DNA of 64,000 nt from Periplaneta americana (Eukaryota > Arthropoda > Insecta > Blattodea > Blattidae). The DNA lies in contig NC_091125.1 in NCBI RefSeq assembly GCF_040183065.1, positions 111,996,121 to 112,060,120 on the forward strand, given 5' to 3'. The translations under genes and the position numbers were made by a program. The notes beneath the pieces are model-generated. The model was not told the origin of the DNA and searched no databases. It saw only the letters and a list, made by a program, of their open reading frames with translations. Below are positions 11,726 to 22,069 of this stretch, piece after piece (position 1 is the stretch's first letter; the number at the start of each line of letters is the position of its first letter).

Positions 11726-12723
11726 TCAGATAGACGACAGTTGGAAGGATAGACAGATATGAAGACAGAAAGACAGACAGACAGACGAAGGCTCAAGGGT
11801 ATTTCAGAAATAAGATCATTTTCTACGCAACTAAATATGTTTTATAGTGAAAGTTATGCTGCAAGTAGAATCTTACTACTACATGCTCTAATTATTTATA
11901 GATGAATTAAAAACCTTTTTAAAAGTCGTTAATAATATCCCAAGGATGCAAATGTGTGTAAATATACAATTGCCAAATTACTTGTACTGTATAGTGTGAA
12001 TCTACCTTTCACTCTCGTTCCTCGAGCATCACAGTCTAATGCTTCTACTGAATATTATGTTACAATACTTGTTACATGTTCGGTTAGCATTCTCTGTACG
12101 TAGTCTTTGAAGGTGAAGAGGAAATTAAATGTATGATTGTGGCGGTACGATTTTTACAATAAAGAAATAGACAAGTGTTTAGCAGGGTAAATATCGTAAG
12201 AGAAAATGTTCTACGTCAACTTCATCACCGCAAAATTCTTAAGATTACCCAATATTAAAACTTTCGCCAGAAAGAGATTGCCCTGCTTTCAGCAGCCAAA
12301 GGAGAACTGATTTATTTTATTTAATTAATTCACTTTAAATAATGTTTTAAATGTCCTTGGCAGAAGGTTTCGGTGTTGCATTTGCCTGTCCAATTTTGAA
12401 TCTAGCCTTCTACTAAGATTGAACGGAACAAGATTGTAATTGAAAAAATATATATGAGAATAGCATTCTGAATTTGCATTTACAATTTACAGTAAAAGGA
12501 AAGAGCATTTCTTGAGAAGGTCTGATAAATTTCCAATGCTTAATAAAGCTGGTGATTCTAAAATGTTTCTTTTCTAATTGAGAAGCTATTTAGAAATTAT
12601 ATTGTGAAATAATGGGAATGGTAGGGGAAACCGAAGTGCTTGGAGAAAATCTGCCCTACAATCAAAGTAATTCTTGCAAGATAATATTATTATCTTATAA
12701 TATCTTACGTCCGGACTCGAATC
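11726..12723. other. No feature recognised
   Basis: AT-rich sequence with a short GACA-type run near 11750-11785. No coding or RNA signal is identified. Confidence 0.5.
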
Positions 12724-12734
12724 TCCTTTCCTTT

Positions 12735-12935
12735 AGAATATGTATTATATGTCTTTCTCATGTTAAATTCTATCGTACCTGGTTAACATGTTTCGGTCTG
12801 TCAGAAGTTCTGAAGAAGGTCAATAACATACCGAAACATGTTAACCAGGTACGATAGAATTTAACACGAGAAAGACATATAATACGTATTCCGAAGTGAT
12901 ATAGTGTTAAAAGTTGTGTAATCAAGATGTATATA
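12735..12935. mobile_element. Short hairpin-bearing element (family H), copy 1
   Basis: Arms GTTAAATTCTATCGTACC / GGTTAACATGTTTCGG are mirrored by CCGAAACATGTTAACC / GGTACGATAGAATTTAAC. The unpaired right end is CGAAGTGATATAG then TGTTAAAAGTTGTG. The element lies between repeats of TCCTTTCCTTT (12724-12734 and 12936-12946), consistent with a target-site duplication of 8-11 bp. It has no ORF. A second copy is at 18120-18421. Confidence 0.75.
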
Positions 12936-12970
12936 TCCTTTCCTTTGTTGTTAATTAGTAAGGTGTCTAA

Positions 12971-13199
12971 GAAAAAAATATGGTTTATTTAACGACGCTC
13001 GCAACTACCGAGGTTTTATCAGCGTCGCCGGTGTGCCGGAATTTTGTCCCGCAAGAGTTCTTTTACATGCAAGTAAATCTATTGACATGAGCCTGTCGCA
13101 TTTAAGCGCACTTAAGTGCCATCGACCTGAGCCGGGATCGAACCCTCAACGTCGACCACAGAAGGCCAGCGCTATACCAAGTTCGCTACCGAGGCCGAC
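12971..13199 (-). mobile_element. tRNA-derived SINE (family B), copy 1
   Basis: The minus-strand element has the head TCGGCCTCGGTAGCG, a B-box (plus strand GGGATCGAACCC near 13134) and a body with GCGACAGGCTCATG and CCGGCACACCGGCGACGC, ending in a poly-A-like run. Its plus-strand flanks AAGGTGTCTAAG and AAAGTGTTTAAG match at 10 of 12 positions, a worn target duplication. The same family is on the plus strand at 31733-31958. Confidence 0.82.
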
Positions 13200-13211
13200 A
13201 AAGTGTTTAAG

Positions 13212-13950
13212 ACATGAGGGTGTCACCTCACATTTAATGCGCGCACATACACACACGCACCTCATACATGCATTAAATTTGATACCACTGGTTAAATAAA
13301 ACAATGTAGATAACGTTATAGTTATTGTTGCGTTCGTAAATTTTTCGGATTTAGTAACATGACAGATTGGAGTACTCAACCTCATGTATTTACAGTTGAA
13401 TGTTACATAACACGTGAGTATAGTGCATGTGTAACGGTCGTCTCAACGACAATTTGGAGATAACTGACACAGAAAACCAGTTCCAACTCTAAAAAATTAT
13501 TCTTTTCTCGGAAGAAAATTAACAATAATTAGGTTCAGTGCTTAATGTAAAGACGACTGGACTCTGAAAATTGTGTATACTCTTGAGAACTTCATTACAA
13601 CGAAGTCTTTCTTCGTCCACTGGCAAAAACAATGTGACGCGTTAGATCGCGGACGACTGGCCACTTAGGATAAGTTGTCTTTTTTCGTTCACAAGGAAAA
13701 CCTAATTTAAATCAGTCGCGAGAATGTTATCGTTTGTCGAGGACCGTGTTGAGGGCTATTTGTACATGCAAGCTCGTGAAAGGACCAGAAACGTTTTTGA
13801 GTTGATTAAGATTTCGAAAAAAAAAAAAAAAAAAGGTGTGAATGTGGTTCATAATGTCAATCGTATAATTATATAAAGGCCTAGGCTAGAAGGGAATACT
13901 TCTCAACTCCCAGAACAAAAATCACATTTGATAAAAAATAAGTGGAGAGG
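13212..13950. other. No gene recognised
   Basis: AT-rich; a CACACAC-like stretch lies near 13246-13260 and a poly-A run near 13816-13833. No recognisable coding sequence. Confidence 0.45.
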
Positions 13951-14265
13951 AGAAAAATTCTCTCCGGTACCGGGATTTGAACCCGGGTTTCCAGCTCTAC
14001 GTGCTGACGCTGTATCCACTAAGCCACAACGGATTCCCATCCCGATGTCGGATCGAATCATCTCAGTTTAAGTTCCACCTCTTGGATTCCCTCTAGTGGC
14101 CTTCCTCATGCACTGCGTCATAAATGTTTGACAGTGGCACAACGTCCACACTTGTGCAGAGGTGCACTCGTTATGAGTGACTAAGTGGCCGGGATCCGAC
14201 GGAATAAGCGCCGTCTTAAATCACTCCGTTCCACTCATCCTTCATCATAAGATGACGTAGGATTT
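13950..14265 (-). mobile_element. SINE (family D) with a well-preserved tRNA-like head
   Basis: On the minus strand, about 14034-13964 folds like a tRNA. The D-arm region contains GTGGCTTAGTGGATACAGC, the anticodon arm is CAGC-ACGTAGA-GCTG (loop triplet GTA), and the T-arm is CCGGG-TTCAAAT-CCCGG. Most acceptor pairs are possible (TCCG.../...CGGA). Position 33 would be C rather than U, and a 200-bp body follows on the plus-strand right side, so a SINE head is more likely than a working tRNA. Confidence 0.65.
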
Positions 14266-14539
14266 CTGCACGGAAATATCATATGTACTTCGGTACATCG
14301 TAATAATATAACAATCACATTGTCAACTTTTTGTTTTTGACACTATCCTGTCACCAAAATGTGAAAAATGCAGAAAAACTTGGAAATATACGGAGTATGC
14401 TCTTCCACATATGTGTTTAAATGGAGAAGTTGCTGTGTGATTATTTGGTCGTATGCTATTATTCTATGGTTTTGGTCGCTTCGTTGGACGAACGGTTCAA
14501 CTCGTTGAACACCATGACATGCACGCACGTCTGTATTTA

Positions 14540-15335
14540 ACTAATCGCAGTCTAAAGCGTATAATGCATTTCGACCTTTTGTTTCATCTCTATAAAATGC
14601 AAGTTGTGCAAGAACTGAATAGTCATAAAATATGCCATGACAAATTGAATCTTTTGCATGTTTGCCGGCAAGCAGGAATTAATCCAATATCCCTTGATAC
14701 TTGACGTAATTTTTTTATGTCTGATGAGTCCAATTTTTGACATATCTGAGTTTCTGAACAAGCGCAACTTTGGTTACTGGTTCAAATAGGAACACTAGGA
14801 ATCCCTATGGAAAATCACTGTATTCGGTAAAAGTTACTATTTGGTGCTCTATCGGTGCAGAAGGCATTATCCGTCCCTGCTTTTTCGAGAAAGATGTAAG
14901 ATATGCTATCAATGTTAATTCTGAGCTCTATGACGAAATGATCCAGAACTTCTCTAAGTCTCAACTTGAAGAGAACAACGTGTGCTTTCAGTAGGATGGT
15001 GCCACGAATTATACTGCAAGACAGAGCATGACAGTTCTTCGTGACATGTTTGGGAGTCGCTTGATCTTCCAGTTTGGAAATATGACATGGCCCCCAAGAT
15101 TCCCTGATCTGTCGCAAGCTGACTTTTCTTAGTGGGGATACCTTAAGGAAAGGGTGTATTCTCAGCGTATACAGTAAATATGACTGAACATCTGAAGGAT
15201 AGAATTAGAGAGGAAATTGAAAGTATCAAAGCAGAACTATTACATAACACAAGAAACAACTTCGAAAGGTGACTAATACAATGTATTGCAAACAATGGTA
15301 GACACCTTGCGTGCATTACTTTTGAAACATGACAA
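14540..15335 (+). pseudogene. Mariner-type (IS630/DDE) transposase pseudogene
   Basis: Broken pieces follow family order: RSLKRIMHFDL.FHLYKMQVVQELN (linker, from about 14548), FLNKRNFGYW near 14750, VTIWCSIGAEGIIRPCFFE, then NNVCFQ*DGAT.YTARQSM (second catalytic Asp region; the Q before DGA is followed by a stop). WPPRFPDLSQADFS.WGYLKERVYSQ follows, then a C-terminal ...NNGRHL. Several frameshifts and stops, so not functional. The first catalytic Asp region is too degraded to place with confidence. Confidence 0.8.
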
Positions 15336-15340
15336 TGATA

Positions 15341-16340
15341 ATCCTGGAGTTATAGCTGTATTTTAATATAAATTAAAGTTTCATTTATTCATAGAAAAGT
15401 TATTTCATTTCTAAAATAGATAGACCCTACTCTTCCGTGTTCCAATCTGTATTATTATTATATATATAATACTTTGTATGTTTGTTTGTTTGTTTGCTTT
15501 TATGTAAGTCTATGTGCTCGTGGCAGAATTATAAAAATTTTCCTTTAATTCATTTTGGAGAAGTGGTCCTAAATTAAAGAAACTTGGTTCACATTCAACA
15601 CCGTTCAATTACAACTAAACTTCTCAGCTCTAAATTTCAGAAACAGAACCGAATAGTAATTATTAAAATCGTAGAAAGCCAACTAAAGATAGAAATATTT
15701 TTAAATATTTTTCTGTTTACATTTCATCATAATCATCGTCACTTACAGAAGATCATTCGGGACTCTTTAAATAAAATGTTCATAAAACTCAAACATCCTT
15801 TTCCATTTAGCTTCTTTTCGGTCTTCCACATTCTAGCGTTCTTTGTTTTGTCCGTTAAGTCTATAATGGAAAGCAATTCTGGGTAATCCGTCATCATTCA
15901 TTCTGTCAATATGTTGAAGCTAATTATTGTACTGATAGTACAGAGTAAAAACAGATCCATTTATAATGCGAAAGCAAGTCTGCGTACAATGTATACAATA
16001 ATTTATCGGCACTTTTGTTACCTACTACGCATAAGCAGAGTAAATATTACGGCGAATCAGCTGGTGACCACACAGTAATGCCAGTCATTCTAATGCATTT
16101 ATTGAGTCTATTATTAGGTAGAGAATTTTTCCAGTGAAAACATATTTACAGAATAAAATCTTGTAAAATATGCTAACAAATACATTTGTAAGTTTCGTCA
16201 CAAGTAACCTTAATTCCCTACACTCAAATTATTTATTTATTCCCTGTATATCGGTATCTCAAAACTTTGAAGTTCATTCATACATCAAAATTTCTTTGAT
16301 TATTTAAATTTGTTAATTCTGAAAGAGTAATCAAAGTTCA
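15341..16340. other. No gene recognised
   Basis: AT-rich DNA with a TGTTTGTTTGTTTG run near 15478-15496. The 100-codon open frame at 15584-15886 has no recognisable domain and is not called. Confidence 0.45.
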
Positions 16341-16341
16341 T

Positions 16342-16668
16342 TACTAATAGACCGTCAAAACTTATTGAATTGTATTACAAAATCACAATATCTTTATTTT
16401 AGCATATCGATAAATGTTTTTGGTTTAATTAAATCATCATCAGATCTTTCGTAATCCCCTTAAAATTATGAACAAGTTGTTACATTGTGAACAATCAATG
16501 AAAAGACATTGTCACTGATTGTTTACAATGTAACAACTTGTTCATAATTTTAAGGGGTTTACGAAAGATCTGATGATGGTTTAATTAAACCGAAAACATT
16601 TATCGATATGCTAAAATAAAAATATTGTGGTTTTGTAATACAATTAGATAAGTTTTGACGGCCTAATA
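16342..16668. mobile_element. Palindromic element with arms of about 155 bp and an 18-nt loop
   Basis: Arms 16342-16497 and 16516-16668 are near-perfect reverse complements around the loop 16498-16515. Examples are CCGTCAAAACTTATTGAATT against its mirror, CCCCTTAAAATTATGAACAA against TTGTTCATAATTTTAAGGGG, and ACAATCA against TGATTGT. The right arm contains CTGATGAT(GGTTTAATTAAACC)GAAA. No ORF. Possibly a fold-back MITE. Confidence 0.8.
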
Positions 16669-17510
16669 CTAATAAATTCTGATCACTCATACAACTTACC
16701 GAACTCAACATGGTTATAAAGTTAAATTCTAAAAGAGTTTCATGAAGCATATTGACCAAAATTAGTGAAATTTCTAATAGGCGTGAAATTTCTAATAGGC
16801 CTTAGTCATAATCCATATAAGGGGAACAATACATTTATGATATATGAGAAATTATTTCGTGCTACTGAAATTTCAAGAAAGTAGACATTCTTAATGGATA
16901 TGCATATAAATATTATAATTACACATAAATTTCTATCTTTTCTCATAAACAACTTTTAAAAAATTAAACTTATTTTGTATTTTTTTTTAATTTTCTGAAT
17001 GAAAATGCTATTTCTAAAAAAATATATATATTATTTTTAAATCTATTTTTAAATCTAATTTTTTCTTAAATAACGCTGCATATTGTACAATATAGCATTA
17101 GTAATGTCCTACTCGAATTTGTTCATTTGTAAAAAAATATATATATTTCTTCAATGTTCAAACATGAATAAAAATTAATACTGTTTTACGTATAATTCTC
17201 TAGCAATAAAAGTATGCTGAATACAGCCAATAAAATGCTTCATTTCACAAGAGAGATATTAATGAATAAGTATGCCAAGTTTCATCACTCTAGCTTTAAC
17301 CACTGAGAAATAAAATGAATACTTGTTGTTGAAAACGTAGAAAATTCATTTTTTGAGATAATTAAATTTAAAATTTTGGTTACACATAACTCGTACATTA
17401 ACACAACTTCTACCAATTACATAAAAGTATACTTATAATTAGGGTATTGAGATAAAATGTTCGTGAAACCGTACATTTTTAGCGCGAAAATAAAAAAAAA
17501 TGATAAATTT
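16669..17510. other. No feature recognised
   Basis: Very AT-rich, with poly-T and poly-A runs. A small direct repeat GTGAAATTTCTAATAGGC occurs twice near 16766-16800. Confidence 0.45.
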
Positions 17511-17569
17511 TTTCAAAATAGACTATTTTCAGTAGCACATCGCCTAAAGTTGTCGAAGATAATTAATTG

Positions 17570-18500
17570 TGTTTTCACGAGGCAAAGAAACTCAATGAAA
17601 ACAAAGAACAGTATGCGCCAAAACAAACAGCACTGAAAATATCGCTCGTCTGCTGTCCATGCTTCCCCAGCAACCAAGTATTTACTTATGTTATATGACA
17701 GCTTGACATATTGTATATTCAGTGTTGGGGTTAGTGCTGCAATTAAGGTTCTCACAATAGAGGGGAAGGTGTTTATCGTCGAGCATTATTTCCGGTCACA
17801 TGGAGAACTGAAATTACAAACAAACTCTGAAAATCAAGATAAGTCGTTATAACATGCAAGGTGACATAAGACGGATTCCGTACAACGGAACTTCTTGACG
17901 ACAGCTGACATTGTTGTGTTATTTGGTGCCGCATTGTTAAATCGCTCCTGGTACTGCTCTTTAACGTGGCGCAAGCTCGGCCCATTCTGACGCCCCATTC
18001 CATATGACCGGAAATAATTCTAGACGATAAACACCTTCTCCTCTGTTGTGAGAACAATAATTGCAGCTCTAATCCCACCACTGAATATACAATACGTCAA
18101 GCTACCATATAAAATAAATACATTTCGGAAAAGGTATTGGTGTCTTTCACGTGTTAAATTCTATATTACCTTGTTAACATGTTTCGGCCTGCTATTGGCC
18201 ATCTTCAGAACTGGTTGTTGCCGGTCTTGGTGCCTTTTGTTGTGTTTCCTATGCGGGTGTGTTACAAAAGGCGCCAAGACCGGCAACGACCAGTTCTGAA
18301 GATGACCAATAGCAGGCTGAAACACGTTAACAAGGTAATATAGAATTTAACACGTGAAAGACACTACTTTCCGAAGTGATATAGACCTAGTGTTAAAAGT
18401 TGTGCATTCAAAATGTATAATAAATAAATGTTTGGTTGCTAGGGAAACACAGATAGCAGATGAGCGATAATTTCAGTATTGTTTGTTTTGGCGTATACCA
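17570..18500. mobile_element. Inverted-repeat element split by a nested insertion
   Basis: The left arm (about 17575-17810) and right arm (17990-18119 continuing at 18430-18500) are reverse complements: CCGGAAATAAT, GACGATAAACACCTTC, ACTGAATATACAATA, TTGGTTGCT, GCAGA(C/T)GAGCGATA and TGTTTGTTTTGGCG. The right arm is interrupted by the family H element at 18120-18421. The central part 17811-17989 is unpaired and has no clear ORF. Confidence 0.78.
18120..18421. mobile_element. Family H hairpin element, copy 2, nested, with 8-bp target duplication
   Basis: It is flanked by AAATAAAT at 18112-18119 and 18422-18429. Arms include GTTAAATTCTATATTACC, GTTAACATGTTTCGGCC, CATCTTCAGAACTGG and GCCGGTCTTGG, with their mirrors on the right around a centre near 18230-18255. 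The right end TGATATAG...TGTTAAAAGTTGTGC matches copy 1. No coding capacity. The 8-bp duplication fits hAT-type integration. Confidence 0.85.
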
Positions 18501-18689
18501 TGTAACATAATAAAAAGTGACGACTTTCAGAGGCAATAAATTACATGATTTGAATTGATGTACGGATAATTTTAGTTTAATTTTGCATACTTACTTGTAT
18601 GTCGAGTGTTAAGAAAGTATCTTTGATCCTCATGAATACCATACGAAACAAAACTACTGTTCCTTTCTAAATACTCCCAAATGCCACAC

Positions 18690-19049
18690 AATTGCTGGAT
18701 TAAAATACAGCAGAAATTTTGGACCCAAAATATATAATGCATTAATTAGAGCTTACCCTGAGCTAAGTACACTTAACAAACATAGATTTAAGAAACAAAT
18801 CAGATTAATTATTTAATTGTTTAAGCTAATTGAGTTAAAAATTGACCCTCTAATATTCATGTACTCTTGTATTTTCTATTTGTATAAAGACCCTATTATT
18901 ACATGCTGTATGTATTTTACCACTTATTAATGTTATTGTGCTCAATGAACTTTCTTAATTTTGTGATATATTTTATATAATTGATCTGAACTGCGCCCGA
19001 GCACGAGCTTCTGCTCTTTCGGGCTGCAATGTCTAATGTAGCTCAAGTG

Positions 19050-19104
<55 letters not shown>

Positions 19105-19135
19105 ACAAACAAATAAATAAATTAATTAATTAATA
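18690..19135 (+). mobile_element. LINE 3' end (Jockey/CR1-type), with (AAAT)n tail
   Basis: The final codons read KYSRNFGPKIYNALIRAYPE...RFKKQI, the usual C-terminal tail of these LINE ORF2s. They are followed by a 3' UTR with a hairpin (GCCCGAGCACGAGC...GCTCTTTCGGGC near 18995-19025) and a long AAAT-unit tail (about 19047-19130). Strongly 5'-truncated. A second 3' end of the same type is at 35725-36058. Confidence 0.7.
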
Positions 19136-19139
19136 ATTT

Positions 19140-19225
19140 TCATAAACCGATAGCAGTTGACACAACGGTTAAGATGCGTCGCTTTAAAGCAGCGTGCAAT
19201 AAACGATCTTAGTTTCGAATTTATA
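19140..19225 (+). repeat. Degenerate tRNA-like sequence (SINE head relic)
   Basis: GATAGCAGTTGACACAACGGTTAAGATG resembles a tRNA D-arm/A-box, and TTAGTTTCGAATTT resembles a worn B-box. Weak. Confidence 0.35.
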
Positions 19226-19229
19226 CTTT

Positions 19230-19440
19230 TTAGTAGATTATTTTACGACGCTGTATCAACATCTTAGATTATTTAGCGTCTGAATGAGAAGAAGGTGATA
19301 ACACCGGTGAAATGAGTCCGAGGTCCAGCACCGATAGTTACCCAACATTTGCTCATATTGGGTTGAGGGAAAACCCCGGAAATAACCTCAACTAGATAAC
19401 TTGTCCCGATTGGGATTCGAACCCAGACCACCTATTCCTA
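19230..19440 (-). mobile_element. SINE related to family A, minus strand
   Basis: It shares TTTTACGACGCTGTATCAAC, ATTTAGCGTCTGAATGA and GAAAAC(C/)CCGGAAA with the family, and carries a reversed B-box (GGATTCGAACCC near 19410). The 5' end is worn. A truncated relative lies at 53276-53398. Confidence 0.7.
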
Positions 19441-19674
19441 TTAGGACACGAAAGATTGACGCTATCTGTATTGTCTGAGTAAACTTTTGACGCCATGCCG
19501 ATCCCACGCCATAACCCTTCTACGAGTATGAGAAACTTTCAAAACTAAGAATATTATTCATTTAAATATCCTTTCTATAAGACAACAGGTCCTTCGAATT
19601 GCATATCAACATAAATGAACATACATAAAATAAATGTAAATATTATCATATCAACCAACCATACTATACACCAC

Positions 19675-19890
19675 TGTCTTTGGTGTGCTCCATAAATCTG
19701 GATGACGTGGTTTTGAGTTCGAATTCACCTAGGGCATAAATGTTTGTATGTCATCAATATGTTGTTCTGTGTTTTCTTAGGCGAAGATCATGAGTTGTGC
19801 TGGAAATACCGTCATGTGTGCGTCTAAAGTTAGGTCAGGTATTGAAAAGTTCCTGATACGGACATAGCAAATACGCATCAAGGTTTAAAA
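19675..19890 (+). repeat. SINE-like element with B-box
   Basis: GAGTTCGAATTC near 19713 resembles a B-box. It is followed by a body (TAGGCGAAGATCATGAGTTG, GATACGGACATAGCAAATAC) ending in an A-rich tail near 19882-19915. The family is not recognised. Confidence 0.4.
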
Positions 19891-19915
19891 AAGATTAATA
19901 AAGGAAAGAAAAAAG

Positions 19916-20930
19916 AGGTACGGAGGGTATAGTATTACTGTATCGTTGTTCTGTAACTTCATACTTGAATGACTTGTAATAATTTAGTACTGTGTTTATT
20001 TAACGTGTTTTAGGAGTTCATTTTTTCATCTGATCTTACTTCACCTAGATCTAATCACTTACGTTTTGTAGATCTAGATGTAACATATTTAGAATTTCTT
20101 AAAGAAACCTAGAGTTTAGAATTAATGTAAAAAAAAATCTAGCAGCTTTCTTTGGGAGAACTACAGTAGTTTGTGATGCATTCACTGTGCTTATGAAAAA
20201 CAAAGAAGATGTTGTTAATGATTTCATAAACCGCAAGTAACAGATGTGAGGAAAATGCTGAACTAAACACGACATTGGGAATTCCCAAGAGGAACACGTC
20301 CAACTTCGTTATTTCACACAGCCCTTTCACGCAATTCTATCATCAACATATGCTGTTCAACTCCAGTAACAATAATATGATACATGATTTTTCTAAAGAT
20401 AGGGTCCAACAATATTATATCCAGATGATCAAGTGTTGTTAACAATAAAAAAATTGTGTCCTTCATAACTGGAAATTGTGGAATACCATTTACAAACGGA
20501 GAGAAGAAATCACTACAGAGAAAATAATTGATTCAGAAATTCAAATGAGTAATTCGAGGAACTTACTAAGAAAATAAAAGATGATGGTATTGTCCTTAAC
20601 ATAAATGTCGTATTTATATTACAGGTTATGTAGAATATGAGTATTAGTATGGGAATTACATCTCAAATTCTTCTGAACACTCAGTGTACGTCAAATACTG
20701 AGTAAATTATAATTTATAATTTTATTTTGAAAAAAACACCGAATTTCAAGTATGCAAGAAACAATTGGCATCAAAAATATTACAAACACTGTTTCATTAT
20801 ATGCTTACGCGTCTGGCAGCAATTAAATCGTTCTTACCTCGCTACCAATGATATTTCTCCTAATCATGTGTTGTCTTGAATTAAGATATAAGTTATAATT
20901 CGCTATGTCCTCGAATAAGATGATAAAATT
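19916..20930. other. No gene recognised
   Basis: AT-rich sequence. Short minus-strand open frames around 20139-20330 show no domain. Confidence 0.45.
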
Positions 20931-20939
20931 TTATTTTAT

Positions 20940-21765
20940 GGATTTGGTACAAAAAGAATTTTCTTATCATCAGATGTAGGTAAATTCTCATTTTTAAATA
21001 GAACTATGAATGATTGGAATGATTTACCTGTAGCGGTATTTGAGGACTGTCCTTCCTTAAGGAGATTCAAGAATAACTTAAAAAGTTGTGTATAAAGTGT
21101 AAATTAAAATTAAGGTGACATGCATTTATTTAGCCTGACGAGTTATTCCCTTGGTTTGAATTGTAAATTATTTAAAAATAGCTTGTAAGAGGGTCTTAGA
21201 CTAAAAATGTTTAGTTTAAATGTAGTTATGTTTATAAGTATGAATAAGGGTGTAATTGTCTGTCTTATTTGAACTGTTTTATCAGTGAAGCGTGGTGAGT
21301 CAGTGAAGTTATGGTTTTACAGTGCAGTGAATAGTTTCGATCTGTGATAATTTATAGTGCCAATGAAATGTGTTCTATAGTGTCAGTGAACTGTATTATA
21401 TAGTGTCAGTGAAATGTCTTCTAAAGTGTCAGTGAAATGTGTCATAGTGCCAGCACAGTGAGTGAGATGAGAGTAAAGTGAAAGATCATATTATTATCAG
21501 TACCAATGTGAAACTTATGTATGGCCTATACATATGTAGATTGTAATGTAAAATTAGGTTCGCTTATTAATTAGGCTATTTTATGTATTATTATTATTAA
21601 TTGTAATTATTGTGTATAATTGTATTGTGTATTCTAATTGTATTGTGTATCTAATTGTATTGTAGTTTTATTGTTTATTGTTTATATTATGTGTACCACT
21701 GCCACCGGGTGCTTGCCCACTTGCAGTGTAAATAAATACATACATACATACATACATGCATCCCA
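20940..21765 (+). mobile_element. LINE 3' end (second family) with CATA tail
   Basis: SSDVGKFSFLNRTMNDWNDLPVAVFEDCPSLRRFKNNLKSCV-stop (in pieces, 20965-21092) matches the generic C-terminal pattern of insect LINE ORF2 (F..R....WN.LP......S...FK..L). The long 3' UTR contains repeated AGTGTCAGTGAA(A/C)TG words (about 21370-21450) and ends CACTTGCAGTGTAAATAAA followed by (CATA)n. Confidence 0.65.
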
Positions 21766-22069
21766 GTAAATGAGATATTTGATTCCATTTCACTTTTTAA
21801 GCATACGCATGTAATACATTTTGTTTATGTTCATGCAGTCTAAAATAGCTATTTTTGTATTATAATCAGTGTCATTATAGAATTTAAAAAATAGTAGGTT
21901 ATTAAAGTGATAAGGTATTAAATGCTGTTAGTAGTTCATAAAAAGGTTTAGTATGTTCATTATCCATCAAATAACAAGTAGTGTTGTAAATGCAGACAGT
22001 TAAAGGAGAAGTTAAAAAAGTATATAATATTTCATTAACATGACTTCTTCCGGGAATAAAATAAAGCTG

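Noticed and set aside
13964..14034. Functional tRNA-Tyr gene (minus strand)
   Set aside because: C instead of U before the anticodon, an imperfect acceptor stem and a SINE-like body make a SINE head more likely.
15584..15886. 100-codon ORF
   Set aside because: No recognisable domain, AT-rich low-complexity composition and no promoter or splice support.
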